A stretch of 64,000 nt of DNA from assembly GCA_005406025.1 (NCBI GenBank), contig BGZK01000078.1, positions 558,001 to 622,000 of the forward strand, read 5' to 3'. This stretch comes from Eumeta japonica (Eukaryota > Arthropoda > Insecta > Lepidoptera > Psychidae). Of the stretch, positions 35,601 to 47,475 are shown in pieces (positions within the stretch are counted from its first letter, which is position 1; every line of letters starts with the position of its first letter). Under the pieces are notes generated by a model. The model searched no databases and was not told the origin of the DNA. It saw nothing but the letters and a program-made list of their open reading frames with translations. Position numbers and translations under genes: made by a program.

Positions 35601-35747
35601 TCATTTAATATTTGTGCTGTTACAGATTCTAAAATTTATTTCATTATTTTAAATTCATACTAGCCCCGAACAAATAAACTTTATTTTAGTACATGCATTT
35701 TCCCCAACTTTGTCCAAATCGGAACCGTGATCGGTAGCGGAATATGG

Positions 35748-35828
35748 ACACACACACACACACACAGTCGTCCACACACACACACACGCACGTACACACG
35801 CACGCACGCACACATGCACGCACGTGTA
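35748..35828. repeat. CA microsatellite, interrupted, with CACG variants
   Basis: A (CA)n tract split by GTCGTC and followed by CACGCACGCACG variants. Confidence 0.95.
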
Positions 35829-36801
35829 TGTATATATATTACATTCATGTCCCATTTTTTAAGTTCAAATTTATATTTTTCCATTTTTTATCTGTCAATC
35901 TCATTTTACACAATATATATGTTTATTACCCACGTAACACCGTTATATAATGCGCCATTATACTTTTTTATGTTTGCTTCGAGACTTCGACTCGTGATTC
36001 CGTTTCATATGACCACGCGTTACCTTTTTTTCACTGTACACGACATCAAAATAACGGTATATGAAATTATTACAATTTACGAAGGAACGTGGCATTACGA
36101 TAAGTGCTTTCGATTATCCACGAAATCGAATGCAACTATCAACTCCGTAACTTGAGGCGACAGTTCGTAACGAAAAAAAAATAATCAGATATTTCGTATG
36201 TTGAAACATAATAATAGGTCCTTGTTTGTTCGAATTTAGCGGCGGACCGTTGTACATAAATGTGAATGCGCGTCAAATAAATATATTTTCTGACTCAGAA
36301 GTCACGAATGTAATAGACATGTTTTTCGGTGACTTCCCTTCAGTTAATGTGGAGAGTTGATGTTTTATTGTTGTCTTGGATGCTCGCTTAAAAAAAAAAT
36401 CCTTGCTGCGAAATTGGAGTTTTAGTGGAACGGACGAGTTTCTCAAATAGAATAACCTCCTAGAAAGTTTACTGACTTGGCGATTATGGTACCATGTTAA
36501 CCGTAAACAATAAGCGCGGTCTACTTTAACGAGCTACATAGCTATTGTCATATTTACTATGAAAGTACTGCCAGTCAATTATTTATTTAATGCAATTTAA
36601 ATCGTGTCTTTTTTTGATCTAAGAAGACTGTATGCCACTTTTGATATAAATTCAGGAAAGTATTAGAAATTTACCTGTGACATGCATTAGTAACATGCAA
36701 TAGGTATGCAATGCATCGCTGACCCTTAAATCCACTCTTCCACTACGTATCTTCACCGAACGAATTGCATTCGAGAAGGTTAGTCTAGTCAACAAGTGAT
36801 T

Positions 36802-38225
36802 TTTAGGTCAAACTATTTTCTCAATCTCCGATAAATATGAACGAGGTGTCATTCGATTCGCGATAGCATATAGATGATTTTTGAAAAAATTGAAGTACTG
36901 TTCTTAAAAATTGGAAAAATTAGAAACAATTAACTGATAAAAATGAGATTTGTTTTTTTCGAAAATATCTCGAAAACTATTTGAGATGTTTCAAATTTGA
37001 AAAAAGATTCAAGAGGAAGGTATTTGCTAAAAAAAATCCGAACTCCCGGAACTGTAGGATAAATATTTATAATTTTCCCGGAGAGTTGAAAATATGTCCG
37101 AAAGCGGATACTCTGGCTTGGGTAAGCCATGCCTACTTCGAGCACCTTGACAAAAAATATTATTTAAATTTATTAAATATGAAAACTAAGGAATGGAAAA
37201 ATTCTGGTCCCCAGAGGATGTATAAGGAAAAACACTCCGCGGTGAAAAAATTTTAACCGACATTTTCGTATTAACTATCCATTAGTTAATTAATATTTTT
37301 TTCCAACTCGAACATGAGCATTACAAGTGCAATAATTGTTAAATAAAAATACGTTATTTTTTCCTTTTTTGGAGCTATTTTTGGAAGGTTAGGTTAGATT
37401 AGTATAAATCCGTTTTTTTATGATCAGAAGCTACATGAAAATTATTTTTAATAATTTTTATCTTTTATTGTTTAAAAAATGTTATAAACAAATGCGTTGC
37501 TTATAAGAAATTTAAAATTTTATCTGGAACCATAATCTTAAATGCAAATGATGATTAAAAAAAATAGTTACTTATAAAACAGATTATTGCATAAATACGC
37601 ATTTATTATTTAACAATTTTTTTCTTACATGTGTAATTAATGTTAAAAAGTATTTTTTATTTTAAATCATAATTTATTTTACTTTTTGATGACTAAAACA
37701 ATCTGTTTTTGATTAAAATTTTATTGTTTATTTGATAAACGATTTATTATAAACAATTAATTTATTTCTTTATATATTTTTTCTATTTTATGATAAAAAA
37801 CAACCATGTATTATTTTTTGAAAAAACATATTCATTTATATTTTTTTCGAATTTTAAATATTTTGTTCTCTTTTGTTCCATCATTCACATCCGTTTTTTT
37901 ATTTAAATTTATTATAACTTATAAACTAATCAAAATTCAATGAAACTTAGAACTTATTTATTCTCTATAAACTATGGAACAAATTTAGATTTTTTTTTTA
38001 AATTTCATCCCCTTTTTGAAATTCTTTTCAAATTTGAAAAATTTCATTCGTTATTGAAATATTTGCGAAAAAACAAATCCATTTTTTTTTTCAGTTAATT
38101 GTTAATAAATTTGGAATTTTTGCGAGTGATACTTAAATTTTTTCAAAAATTATCTACGTGCTATTTCGAATTGAATGACACCTCGTTCATATTTTTTGGA
38201 GACTACGAAAAAAGTTTGACCTAAA
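36802..38225. mobile_element. DNA-transposon-like element with ~210-bp terminal inverted repeats
   Basis: The left end starts TTTAGGTCAAACT and the right end finishes AGTTTGACCTAAA, exact complements. The similarity continues inward: AAATATGAACGAGGTGTCAT is exact in both arms, then AATAGCA/GATAGCA, TTTTTGAAAAAATT, AACAATTAACTGA and TTCAAATTTGAAAA occur in the same order. Arms run about 36802-37013 and 38016-38225. The interior is extremely AT-rich. One long open frame without ATG lies at the left. No target-site duplication is clear: flanks are AAGTGATT and GAAGTATT. Long arms and a small interior suit a non-autonomous element of a family I cannot name. Confidence 0.8.
36924..37256 (+). other. 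Open reading frame without early ATG inside the inverted-repeat element
   Basis: Between a TAG at 36921 and TAA at 37254 the frame stays open for 110 codons in very AT-rich DNA. It begins inside the left inverted repeat and continues into the interior. The residues are Lys/Phe/Tyr/Asn-rich, with a less biased middle: RINIYNFPGELKICPKADTL, then AWVSHAYFEHLDKKYYLNLL. No in-frame ATG occurs until late (NMKTKEWKN), so a stand-alone gene would need an upstream exon or a non-ATG start. I do not recognise a domain. It may be a transposase exon remnant or chance. Confidence 0.3.
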
Positions 38226-40204
38226 GAAGTATTATTATTTTGTTTATATTTACCGGCAATTAATTAAATATAATTTTTACGTGAGTTTCGTGTCATATAA
38301 GCACATCCTCAGGAAAACGCAGATAGTTACATCTACCAGAGTGTAGTACCAATAACGTTAAAACTGCCGACAGACGAGCTCACAACCATTTCGTGTGATA
38401 TACATCCATTTTATGATTTGGGGTTGTATTCTGGGGGTTTTAATTTCGATTTCGAATTTGATTTTGAAAATATTTATATTCTATACATGAAAAACTTGCA
38501 ACGTTTCAAGTTGTCATATAGAATTTCAGTTTTCTGCTTCCAAATATCTTTACACTGAGACACGAGTCGGTCGGTTTTGCTCGGACCTATTTTGGCATAA
38601 TTTATCAAGGTGTATCTAAATAACGATGAACTCTAAATACCAAAAACAGAATTCGTTTTGACCATTCAATATTAATTTCGACCCTTCCAGAATTATCACC
38701 GGGTCATAACATAATTTTATTAGTTTTATCGTCGCTGTTGCTTACGTGGCGATGAAATCATGGCGACCTCTTCCTAGAACCGGTCACGCTCCTAGAAATG
38801 TCGATGGGTTTGTGGCAACATTATGACTGTAATAGATGTGAAAGTTCACCCATTAATTTACTGGAATTCGTTGGTGGGGAATTGAAGTTGTTATAGTATT
38901 ATGTATAAACATAATTTTTCTGAGTAAATTATTTAATTAATACTTAGACTCGACGACCTTCAACAACTTAGAATATCAGTTATTAATATTTTGGTCTTTA
39001 CTTAGGTTACTTACTAAGCTTACTTAGAATTAAATTTTACGGTTTACCATTTTTAGTACATTTTGTTATTTATTCATTTACTTAGCCGTCCCCTGGCGCT
39101 TGAGCCAACATGTTGCTACTTATATTAAACTACTTCTTATTTTTTACATTTTAGAGATTTAATTTGTGTCAGAGGATTCTCAATTTAGGTTGTTTAAACT
39201 AATTTCTTGACGAGGAAGAGTCTTACAAATTTAAATAAATTTAGTTCTGTTTTTTTTCTGTTTCTCTGTTTGATTGTCTGATGCAAAGGTTATACAAATT
39301 GAAAAATTTACAATTAATTGAGAATTGAATTTATTAAGATTACAAAATTGTTGAAGAATTAAATGTGTAAGAGAAAAAAAAAGAAGAATAAAATTTAGAG
39401 TAAAAAGTACATTTTTTACTTACGTAATTATTTATTTAATGATTAAAAATTTACATTAAATTAAAACTTATCACATTCGTATTCATAAACGTATTTTTTA
39501 ACATATATAGAACCAAAGAAAGTATCTTTGTATTATCTGATGATTGTAAAATATTTCGGCGAATTAAGAAATTTTTTTTAGAATAAATAATTGATAATAA
39601 TTTACTAGCAGTGCTGGCGTGAGCAGAGCATTGTTTATGAATCACAAGACACAATTTTCTAATGTTGACCACGAAAAAATTGAATAATAACCTTTTAAAG
39701 CTGAAAACAAGCCGTTTGCTTCTTACCTGGGAGCCTTGAACCCTGACAGAGTGGGTGCATCTCAATTTGAAATATACGTCCAAAATTATGGGTGGGTGAT
39801 GTGGATGGGTGTCGATAATGGAACTGATACGAATCGGAGGTGCAAGGAAAAAGTATGCCTTCGCTTTTGGGGTGATAAAACCTCATACTGCAAGGTTTCA
39901 CCTTTTTTTAATTGTTTGGAAACGAAACTGAGATCACAATTTTACTTGAGAAATAGATTCAAAGTCTTAAATGTGAATTTGTATTGCACATGGTTTTCTG
40001 TTTTTGTAACAAACTACGCTTTCAGTATTTCAATAGAAGAGTCAATAGAATACAAATTGGATTTTTTTTTAATGTAAATAGACTAAGTTTATCAATGCGA
40101 TTCATAATATTATATTATAAAAAAAATTATGATAATTTTGTGAAGGTACATTAAATATTAATAGCCTCTTCTACCATCTTCTTTTAAACTTTAATTTAAC
40201 AAAA
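38226..40204. other. Mostly AT-rich non-coding DNA
   Basis: No assigned gene. A GC-richer patch at about 39.72-39.90 kb carries overlapping frames on both strands (plus strand includes VQNYGWVMWMGVDNGTDTN). I cannot assign it; it may be part of an unrecognised repeat. Confidence 0.45.
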
Positions 40205-40345
40205 TAAAAATAAAATTTGAAAACTTTTAAATAAAATTTGCATTTCAAATTTTCCTTTTAACGGTTGTTCGGACTAAAATCCGTTAAAAAGAAAACATGG
40301 AAAGCGAAATTAATTTTAAAATTGGCTTTTATTTAATATAATTTT
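40205..40345. repeat. Foldback (MITE-like) element, copy 2
   Basis: The core CTTTTAACGG (ending 40264) pairs with CCGTTAAAAAG (40281-40291) around a loop starting TTGTTCGG. Flanking arms AATAAAATTTGCATTTC and GAAATTAATTTTAAAATTGG extend the foldback imperfectly. Same layout and loop start as 31.03-31.16 kb. Confidence 0.75.
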
Positions 40346-40439
40346 AAAAGAAAGCGGCGGATGAGTCCTTAAGTATTAATTGTATTTATTAACTGTATTA
40401 ATTAGCGTAATAACGACATAAAATATGTCGATCTAAATA

Positions 40440-40700
40440 ACGAACCGTAATTCCCTCTGCCGTTAATTAAATAACGGGGAAAATCAATTGTTATCGACGC
40501 AATTACTCGGAATTGTGAACAAAAAGCGATTTCATGATTACAACAAGCGAACAAATTGAAATCGGTATGTTAATTTCAATTAATTAAATTAATATGTAAC
40601 AATTCCCGAGGCGCTTGTTTCGCACACGCCGGCGGCCGGAGTGAGTCGTTATTTTTATGACGTTCCGCGAATCGTAATTAATATTTCTACGAAAATACGA
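40440..40700. other. Moderately GC-rich patch
   Basis: Contains CCCGAGGCGCTTGTTTCGC, ACGCCGGCGGCCGG and TGACGTTCCGCG among TAATTA-rich stretches (several TTAATTA/AATTAATT motifs, potential homeodomain sites). No coding content. Candidate regulatory DNA by inference only. Confidence 0.3.
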
Positions 40701-41084
40701 TTAATCACATTCAAATGTGCGAAGTGTTAATACCACTTATACACGTTCTACTCCCACATGTCTTAATGTCTATTATGACCTCGTTCTACACCCACATATC
40801 ACGATGTCTATACCTTTAATTTGAGTAGTGAATAACTTTTGACTTCAGGAAAATTTAAGTAGAGCATTACGTGTCGACTTCCAATTCATTTACTTAAAAC
40901 GTATTCAGAGAAATCAAGAAACCATTTTTTTTCTGGAGCTTCATACCTTTCAATAGCTTCAGCTCGCGGATCTGACTACGTGGATACAAGTGGATATAAG
41001 ATACATAACTTCATTACAATATAAAGGACTTCATTACAAGATAAAGGACTTCATTTTAGTGAATTCTTTTATCTTGTGTATATA

Positions 41085-41440
41085 TCGGTTACGCTTTGCA
41101 TCGCGATCCCGACCGCCATCCCGTTCTCGATTATGATCCCGGTCCTGCTCTCAACACCAATTTCCCTCACCCTCTATTCTCATTGCCATCCTGCTTTTGA
41201 TTCCGAACACGGTGTTGACCTAAATAGATTCTGGTTCTGATCCCGTTTTCGATCCCGGTCCTGTTCTTCGTTGCGATTTAGTTTACCGTTCTTCATTCCG
41301 ATACCAGTCAAGCTCTTGATTTCAATTCTAGTTCCCCATTCTGTTGCGATTATTTTCTTTGATTTTGACTCCTCCCTGTGATTCAGCTCCCCGTATCGCT
41401 TGCGATTGCAATTCCGTTACCGATCAAGGTTTGAGGACAG
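41085..41440. repeat. Degenerate minisatellite based on GATCCCG/TTCTCGATT
   Basis: Variants of CGATCCCG, GATCCCGGTCCTG, CCCGTTCTCGATT, TTGATTCCGA and GTTCCCCATTC recur at irregular spacing through about 350 bp. The pyrimidine-rich pattern suggests a decayed hexamer/dodecamer array. Confidence 0.6.
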
Positions 41441-42204
41441 TGTAGATTCTTATGTATAAAAAAGATCTTTAAAATCCGTAACAGCACAAATATGTAAAAA
41501 AAAAAAATGGAGGCGAAATGTTAATAATCTCTTTTACTAAACTTATTACTGAAGAAGTTTTTTTGAATCCGTTTAGTGATCCGATTCAACGTTACAAATA
41601 CGCAGCCGAAATAATGCACATAAACTATGTCTGCTTCCAGATATCTTCTCATTAGCGCATATAACATAACGTCAGTTTCATAGTAATTGCATGATAAATT
41701 AAGAACTGAAAGAAACCGAACGAAATAAACCCTTATTGTATATACTAAACCTCTATGCTAATTGTTTTTACAGTCCTTAAGCCTTTTCGAAGAATAGCTC
41801 CAACAAACAAACAAATAGACAGTTCATCGACATGAGTAAAAATTTTAAAATACCAAGTTCCGTATTTAATATTTTTTAAAATTTCAGCAATATATGATTG
41901 CAGGTATACGTTATAACAATCGGATGGACAAGTGAACTGAAATAAAACAGCAAACGCAAGTGTTTAGTGTAAACATAAAACAATATAGGTAGTTGTGTAA
42001 GCAATGTCGTCTCTGCCGCTAATGTATATGTTGAAGTTTTAGGGCGTGAGGCAAGAACGATGGTGGTCAGATGAAGAGAGAAGGGAAGTGGGAACGATAC
42101 ACGGGAAGGAACTAACATGGAAAAGGCAAAAAAAAAATGGAAAGGAACATTTAAATTTATAATATCAATTATAAACTTGTTAATGTCAGTCCTTCATTAC
42201 CATG
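41441..42204. other. Non-coding, nothing recognised
   Basis: No gene recognised. Short frames only. Confidence 0.5.
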
Positions 42205-42480
42205 AATAGCAAGCGTCGGTGGCTCGGTGGTCAAACCCGTTGCTTTCAAAACAACGCTACTGGGTTCGATACAATACTTACTGGGTTCGATCCTGATCAC
42301 GGGCGAACTTGACCTATAAGCTTGTACCTTAAAAACTTACATGGCACTGTTTAATTTGGCTCAGAGAGAGCATGTCGACCTATCGCTCCTGGACCTTGTC
42401 ATCTGATCACAAGGGTCGTTAACAGTCCCGATCCGCACTGAGCCAGCATGGTGAGTGGATCCCTCAATGTGGAATTAAAC
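42205..42480 (+). repeat. tRNA-like SINE candidate, copy 2, with duplicated B-box segment
   Basis: AGCGTCGGTGGCTCGGTGGT is an A-box-like start, followed by GCTTTCAAAACAACGC and the B-box-like ACTGGGTTCGAT. This last phrase occurs twice (about 42269 and 42287), giving a local 18-bp duplication. CCTGATCACGGGCGAA follows, as in the copy at 12.4 kb. The 3' part holds CCCGATCCGCACTGAGCCAGC and CATGGTGAGTGGAT, resembling the tail of a common lepidopteran repeat. No intact tRNA cloverleaf is formed. Confidence 0.5.
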
Positions 42481-42499
42481 AAACTGTGGGAGCGGCGGG

Positions 42500-42790
42500 G
42501 TGATTAAGTTTCATACAACGCTAGATTAATCTGGCCCGAGACGGCGGGAGCGTAAATAAGGAGCCGCGTTACGGACGCGACTCCGGGCCGGCAAAAGCAT
42601 TCTCGAGTAATATACGAACCAGCGGACGGTGACTGTACAATCTCAACGATTCCTTTGAGGTTGCCCGCGCGCTCACCGGCCGGCCGGCTCAAAGGTCAGT
42701 CTACGACCGAAATCTGTTTGCGTGTGTACGTCGTGTTCATAACGCGCGGCCTCTATCTACGTTCCGGCCACGTCACGAACTAATTTTCTT
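42500..42790. other. GC-rich island, candidate conserved element or 5' exon/promoter
   Basis: Among the most GC-rich parts of the window: CGCGACTCCGGGCCGGC, GCCCGCGCGCTCACC, GGCCGGCCGGCTC, AACGCGCGGCC. It includes a TCAGT initiator-like motif in AAAGGTCAGTCTACG (42691-42705). The open frame on the minus strand is unrecognised. A role in receptor transcription is inference. Confidence 0.35.
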
Positions 42791-42994
42791 TTTTGGTTAG
42801 GAACTTTCCCGGGTTTGCTTTTTTCGGCTTTTTATGTTTTTGTACCGCTTTTTTTTTTGATCTTTTCACCTTAGCTTTGTACGACACAGTAATTAGTGAA
42901 ATCTTGTTACGAGAATACTACGAAGTTTTAAATATTATTTAAAGGAATATTTATTTGGAAGATTTTTTATAGCATTTCTAGAAGGCAAATAAAC

Positions 42995-43195
42995 ATGCGA
43001 GTCACCGTCGTCGCCCATGGACACTCGCAACTTCAAAGAAGTCACCAGTGCGTTGCCAGCCTTTTGGGAAGACATATGATATCTAATCGAGTGTGGAATG
43101 CACTCATAGAGAAAGGGGGAGTGAGCTGATGGAGAGGAATGAGATACCGGAATTCTCATTCACTGGCCGAAACGTAACAGCGGAAGTTGATAGCT
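42995..43195 (+). repeat. Short lepidopteran interspersed repeat, copy 3
   Basis: Landmarks GTCACCGTCGTCGCCCATGG, ACACTCGCAACTTC, CACCAGTGCGTTGCCAGCC, GAGATACCGGAATTC and CACTGGCCGAAAC match the family at 8.55 kb in order. A 15-base stretch (CACCAGTGCGTTGCC) also occurs on the minus strand near 52.43 kb, perhaps a tiny fourth fragment. Confidence 0.8.
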
Positions 43196-45699
43196 TATTT
43201 TTTTTCTATGAATTGTATCTCTCAGGTCGATCCGATTAATTTTTTTGTTATCGTCAAATTGACGAAATTGTGTGTAAAAATATTGAACCTAACTAATTCC
43301 AGGTAACCTCAAATATTTCGTCATACGCATTAATTATACTTTCCTAATATAAACTCGGCACAGATGTCAATAAAATTATTTATTAAATCAAATAATCGAA
43401 CATTAACTACTATCTCATTTATAAGTTCTGATATGCGTTTGATACATATATCACAGGAAAAGAAGCCTCAGCATTGAGCCGTCTAACATTCTGATTGGAA
43501 ATTGCCGAAGGAGAAATATCAAGATGAAACATTTACCATAGACATAATGAAATTCGCTTTATCATGCTCATCAATTATGAAGCTCGCTGTCGTGACGTCG
43601 CGGCGGAGGTGACTCTACTTTTTTTTCACTGAACAGAACAGCAAAGTAAATCGGATAATAATTAATATAGAATAACGGAATTATCAGTGTCCATCTGTCT
43701 ATCACATATCTCTCTGCCTTGGAGTTACAACCCATTTGTCTGCCCGCGTGTGTATAGTTTTTTTGTACCGTTTTTTTTTTAATACTACTTTTTCAAGTAG
43801 AAAAAATAATTTCTACATGTTTGTTCGTCCGTCAGAGCCCTTATTACATATAAAATTATAACCTACTAGTTTTTCCTCGTGCACATAATAATTTTCTATC
43901 TTTTTAAATAAAATGATTTTCTTGTAAAATTACGAATTTTAGTGTGCCCTTTTGTTCGCAAAAGTCATTTCTATTTAAAGTGCTGAAAATCTCAAAGGAA
44001 AATAATTGATCACCTAATAATATATTAGGTGATCAATTATTCATTTAATACATAAAATTTTACATAATAATGAATATAGAATGTGATTAAATGAAATAAA
44101 GAACAGGCATAGGGAATGTCAAATGAATAGTTTTAAAATCATAACCAAACTATTTTCTTAAGCAGTTCGAGCTACATAAGTTTTTTGTCAAAATATTAAA
44201 ATACATGTCAACCTTTCTAGAGAAACGTGTTAATGAAGATTGTGTATTGTATCAAAAGTGTTGTTTTTTGTATTCTTTTTAAAAGTTAAAGCAGTCATTT
44301 TTTTGGCCAACACACTCTATTTCTGACCACAAATTTTTATGTAAAAAAACACTTTAACAGCCATTTAAATATGATTTAAACAGACTTCAAGAACAAGCGA
44401 CCTTTTTTTAGAGTCGGATCCAGCTAAAGATAAATCAGACACAATTGTGTATCCTTAGAAGAAGAAAATTGTCTTTTTGACGCAAATATTTAATTTATTT
44501 ATTAATACATTTATTCATGTTTATAGATTGCATACTTTTTTACCTTGCTTAGCTAGAACCGACTTCAAACAATGTTTTAACAGTTATTTAAATAGGTTTA
44601 TGTAGGAGTTTTTTTATTATTACAAGAGTTATTTTATTTCACGTTTTTTAGTTGTCGAGTAATTATAACTTTATAATTCAATTAATTACTTTGCTTTTGG
44701 GTTAAATCACGGTTAATAAAATTGGCCAGACATTTTCTTTATTTTTTTATGGAGCACGTGAAAAGCAGTATTCCTATCTCGAATTTAATGTTTATACATT
44801 CTTAGTTGGAGTGCAACTATTCTATTATAGAGTAAAATTATTTTTATACTAAATATACGACTTGCTCTTATTTTTTATAATATAGAATGCCTACAATTCA
44901 TGCAAACAAGATGTTCATTCGCTTCCACATTAAATTAATTGATCCTGTTTTTACTGTTATCGCCAAACAGTTCCTGCTACAATTGCCACGTTGAAACTAT
45001 AGAAATAAATGTAATCGTATGGGTAGATTAACAAGTACTCTTAATTCTCTATACACTAAATGTTATTAATAGCCATGGGGGAGTAGTTTCTATCGATAAA
45101 TCGTAATATTGTCCCCTATTCCTTAATCGTCAAGGTGTTCTGTGGCTACCGTCATCAGCTCAGCAACATGAAATGATGACTCCCAGACGCAAAACTTGAA
45201 TGACTACATAAAAGAGCTCAAACATACTTTATGTGCCTATAATGTTTGAGGGTTAATATTTCCCTGAAGATGATTGATTTTCTTGATTTCTCATCATCAG
45301 ATACTGACTGGCGACTATGCAGGGATCAATCACCTCGAGACGATTGACGAAATCATCACTGAATATAGATAAAAAGTACATATTATATATACGAATAGAT
45401 CTTCTTTCTTTTTTAAATTCGATAACAACACTCAAACGACTTTAAAGTTCGTAATTGAGTATTACCACATACATATACAAAAGAAAACGTGGTAAAAAAA
45501 TATGTTTATATTATTAGTTTACAAATCATCCAATAAAAATGAATTTGAACTTGATTTGTTCAGTAGCTTGTTATTGTTGTGAACGTACACATTTAGCGTG
45601 TTTGATTCATCTTCGCGCATTTTTCAAGTGAACTAGGTTATTTTTTTAATAACAACATCAACACACCGAACTTTATTTAGAATTTTTGTTGGCGTGCGG
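43196..45699. other. AT-rich non-coding DNA with one striking hairpin
   Basis: No gene recognised; the hairpin at 44.0 kb is listed separately. Confidence 0.5.
44001..44041. repeat. Perfect 19-bp inverted repeat, 3-base loop
   Basis: AATAATTGATCACCTAATA (44001-44019), ATA, then the exact reverse complement (44023-44041). Pairing stops at the next base on each side. Confidence 0.97.
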
Positions 45700-46020
45700 T
45701 CGAAATAGACGAATAACCCACTAAAATGAACCCTTCCCATTCGTCTAGTATTAGAAACAGAAGGCACTCATTTGCCCGTCGCCGTCTCAAGAGAGCTCTA
45801 CAAATATTTCCACAAGGGCAACGAAAACCGAATGGATCCGTTAACTTACGTGCCGACGGCGGCTCCGAGCGGACGAAGTCATTATATTAATAATCGGAAT
45901 TTATTAAATCTGCAAAGGCGGCCGGTTAAAATTGAAATTTAAATTGTTTATCGGGCGAACCGGCCGGCGCGGTGTCTTCGGCGACGTCGGAGGCCACGCG
46001 AGCTCAGGGAACGGCTTCCA
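45700..46020. other. GC-rich island, possible conserved non-coding element
   Basis: Contains GCCGACGGCGGCTCCGAGCG, GGCGGCCGGTTAAAATTG and CCGGCCGGCGCGGTG, interspersed with TATTAATAAT stretches. No coding content recognised. Confidence 0.35.
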
Positions 46021-46939
46021 TAAGACTCGAAAGCTGAGTATTATGTCTGTTTGAATACAAACAAATTATATGCGTTCAAGTATTCAATATGATGAGTAAA
46101 TAGGTTGTATAAACAGACACACAGGTGATATGACTGATTGTATAGTGTAGGAACATCTTAAATCGCACTCGCATAGAATTCTTTGTTTTTTTTTTTTAAT
46201 ATATTGCCGCAATTGTATAATTTTATTCCCCAAAAACCGCTATTTGTTTGCTATTTTTCCATACAAACAGATTTATTTAGTGATGTCGTTATCGGATCAG
46301 CTCTTGTGATGTGTTTGTAGAGCATTTATTTCATAGGTTTATGATCAAGTTGTAATCCATATATATATATTTAAATATGATTTACTATAAATTTAACTTT
46401 TAATATATATCAACATTAAGTTCTTTGTATATTTAAATTTATAGAGTATAAATTTTATTAATTTTCTAGCTTTGCGTCGCCTGCGTGGAATTCGGTATGT
46501 CACTTGAAGTTCTTATCTCTCTTTTACCTCAACCCCCTCCTTCTTTTTCATTCAAACTTCATTCTTCGTCCTCAATCATCAACCCACTCCTTCTGTTCTG
46601 TCTTCCCCTTCTCTTGTATACTTCTTAATAAATTGAGCGCGTTATGGTCAGAATGTCAAGTATAGGTTTTTGGTTTTTCTTTTGTACGTCGTTGTTCGTT
46701 TGTATTGTGACGTCTCTAAAGGCCTTCGACGATAGAAATTGTTATTTGGCTTGAAATTTCGTAGGCTAGATATTTACTTAAGGATAAATTTTTGCCTGAA
46801 AAGTGATTAAAACTATATAAATCCTATAGTCTATTCCGAGTCAACTTTTATCTACTCATGAAAATCGCATTAAAATTCTTTTAGTTATTAGAGAGATGTG
46901 CGTGAACAGATAGAACAGAATTTTTTTTATATGTTAAAA

Positions 46940-47475
46940 AAAATTAGAATTGTGTAATGAAAACAGTAGTCGACATACACTCAATACTAGAAATAAAAAT
47001 AAACTGATTTCACATGTTAGTCGACTGTGCAAAATCACAAATTCATTTACAGGGCTCTGTGTGCGCATACTCAATAACGTCCCTGTGGATATACAGAATT
47101 TACCCCTATATAAATTTAAGAGCGTTATTAAGCAATCACTCAGTAAAAAAAAGGTATTATTCAATTTCTGAATATTTAGAAGACAAATATCCATGGGCAT
47201 TAGCGGCTCAATTTCTCACCAGGCTGTTTCGTTTTGAATAGTTTTGTATTTGTTTTGGCTATGTATGAGCAAATTAGAGAAGAGTTAGTTACCCTTAAGT
47301 TTCTTGCTCGTTCTTCTTGAGGGAAAACTGCCTTCGAGCAGTTAAAACGAGCGGTAAAATGTAAATTCGCAAAAAATTATTACGCATTTCGCAATTTATT
47401 TCGCAAATTATTACGCAATTATTACGCAAGTGTTATTTTATAACCTATGAAATAAAGATATTTTGAGTTTGAAAA
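46940..47475 (+). pseudogene. LINE 3' end, same family as 5.9 and 9.8 kb
   Basis: The plus strand reads TRNKNKLISHVSRLCKITNS, LCVRILNNVPVDIQNLPLYK and, after a frameshift at an A8 run (about 47145), KGYYSISEYLEDKYPW. This is the extreme C-terminus of a jockey/CR1-like LINE reverse transcriptase. A 3' UTR with TTTCTTGCTCGTTCTTCTTG and AAAACTGCCTTCGAGCAG follows, ending ACCTATGAAATAAAGATAT. The catalytic and endonuclease domains are missing. Confidence 0.88.

Larger units (their letters stand above)
31164..36801. other. Non-coding DNA with GC-rich patches and two microsatellites
   Basis: No gene recognised. GC-richer patches lie at about 31.69-31.87 kb (GCTGGGAGGGCGGGGATCGG), 32.16-32.37 kb (GATACCGCGCCGCAAC) and 33.12-33.24 kb (TGTCGCCTCGCGTGCTCG). 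They may be conserved regulatory DNA. The longest open frames (142-145 codons) run through microsatellites and are by-products. Confidence 0.5.

Noticed and set aside
35727..36155. 142-codon plus-strand ORF
   Set aside because: The His/Thr-rich start is a CA microsatellite; the remainder is unrecognised and AT-rich.
39736..40077. 113-codon plus-strand ORF
   Set aside because: Opens on a non-ATG codon, second half is AT-rich, no domain recognised; an overlapping antisense frame is equally open. Left as unassigned sequence.
41011..41065. CRISPR-like short direct repeats (GGACTTCATTACAA-type phrases)
   Set aside because: Only two to three adjacent imperfect units with no spacer structure, in an animal genome; simple local duplication.
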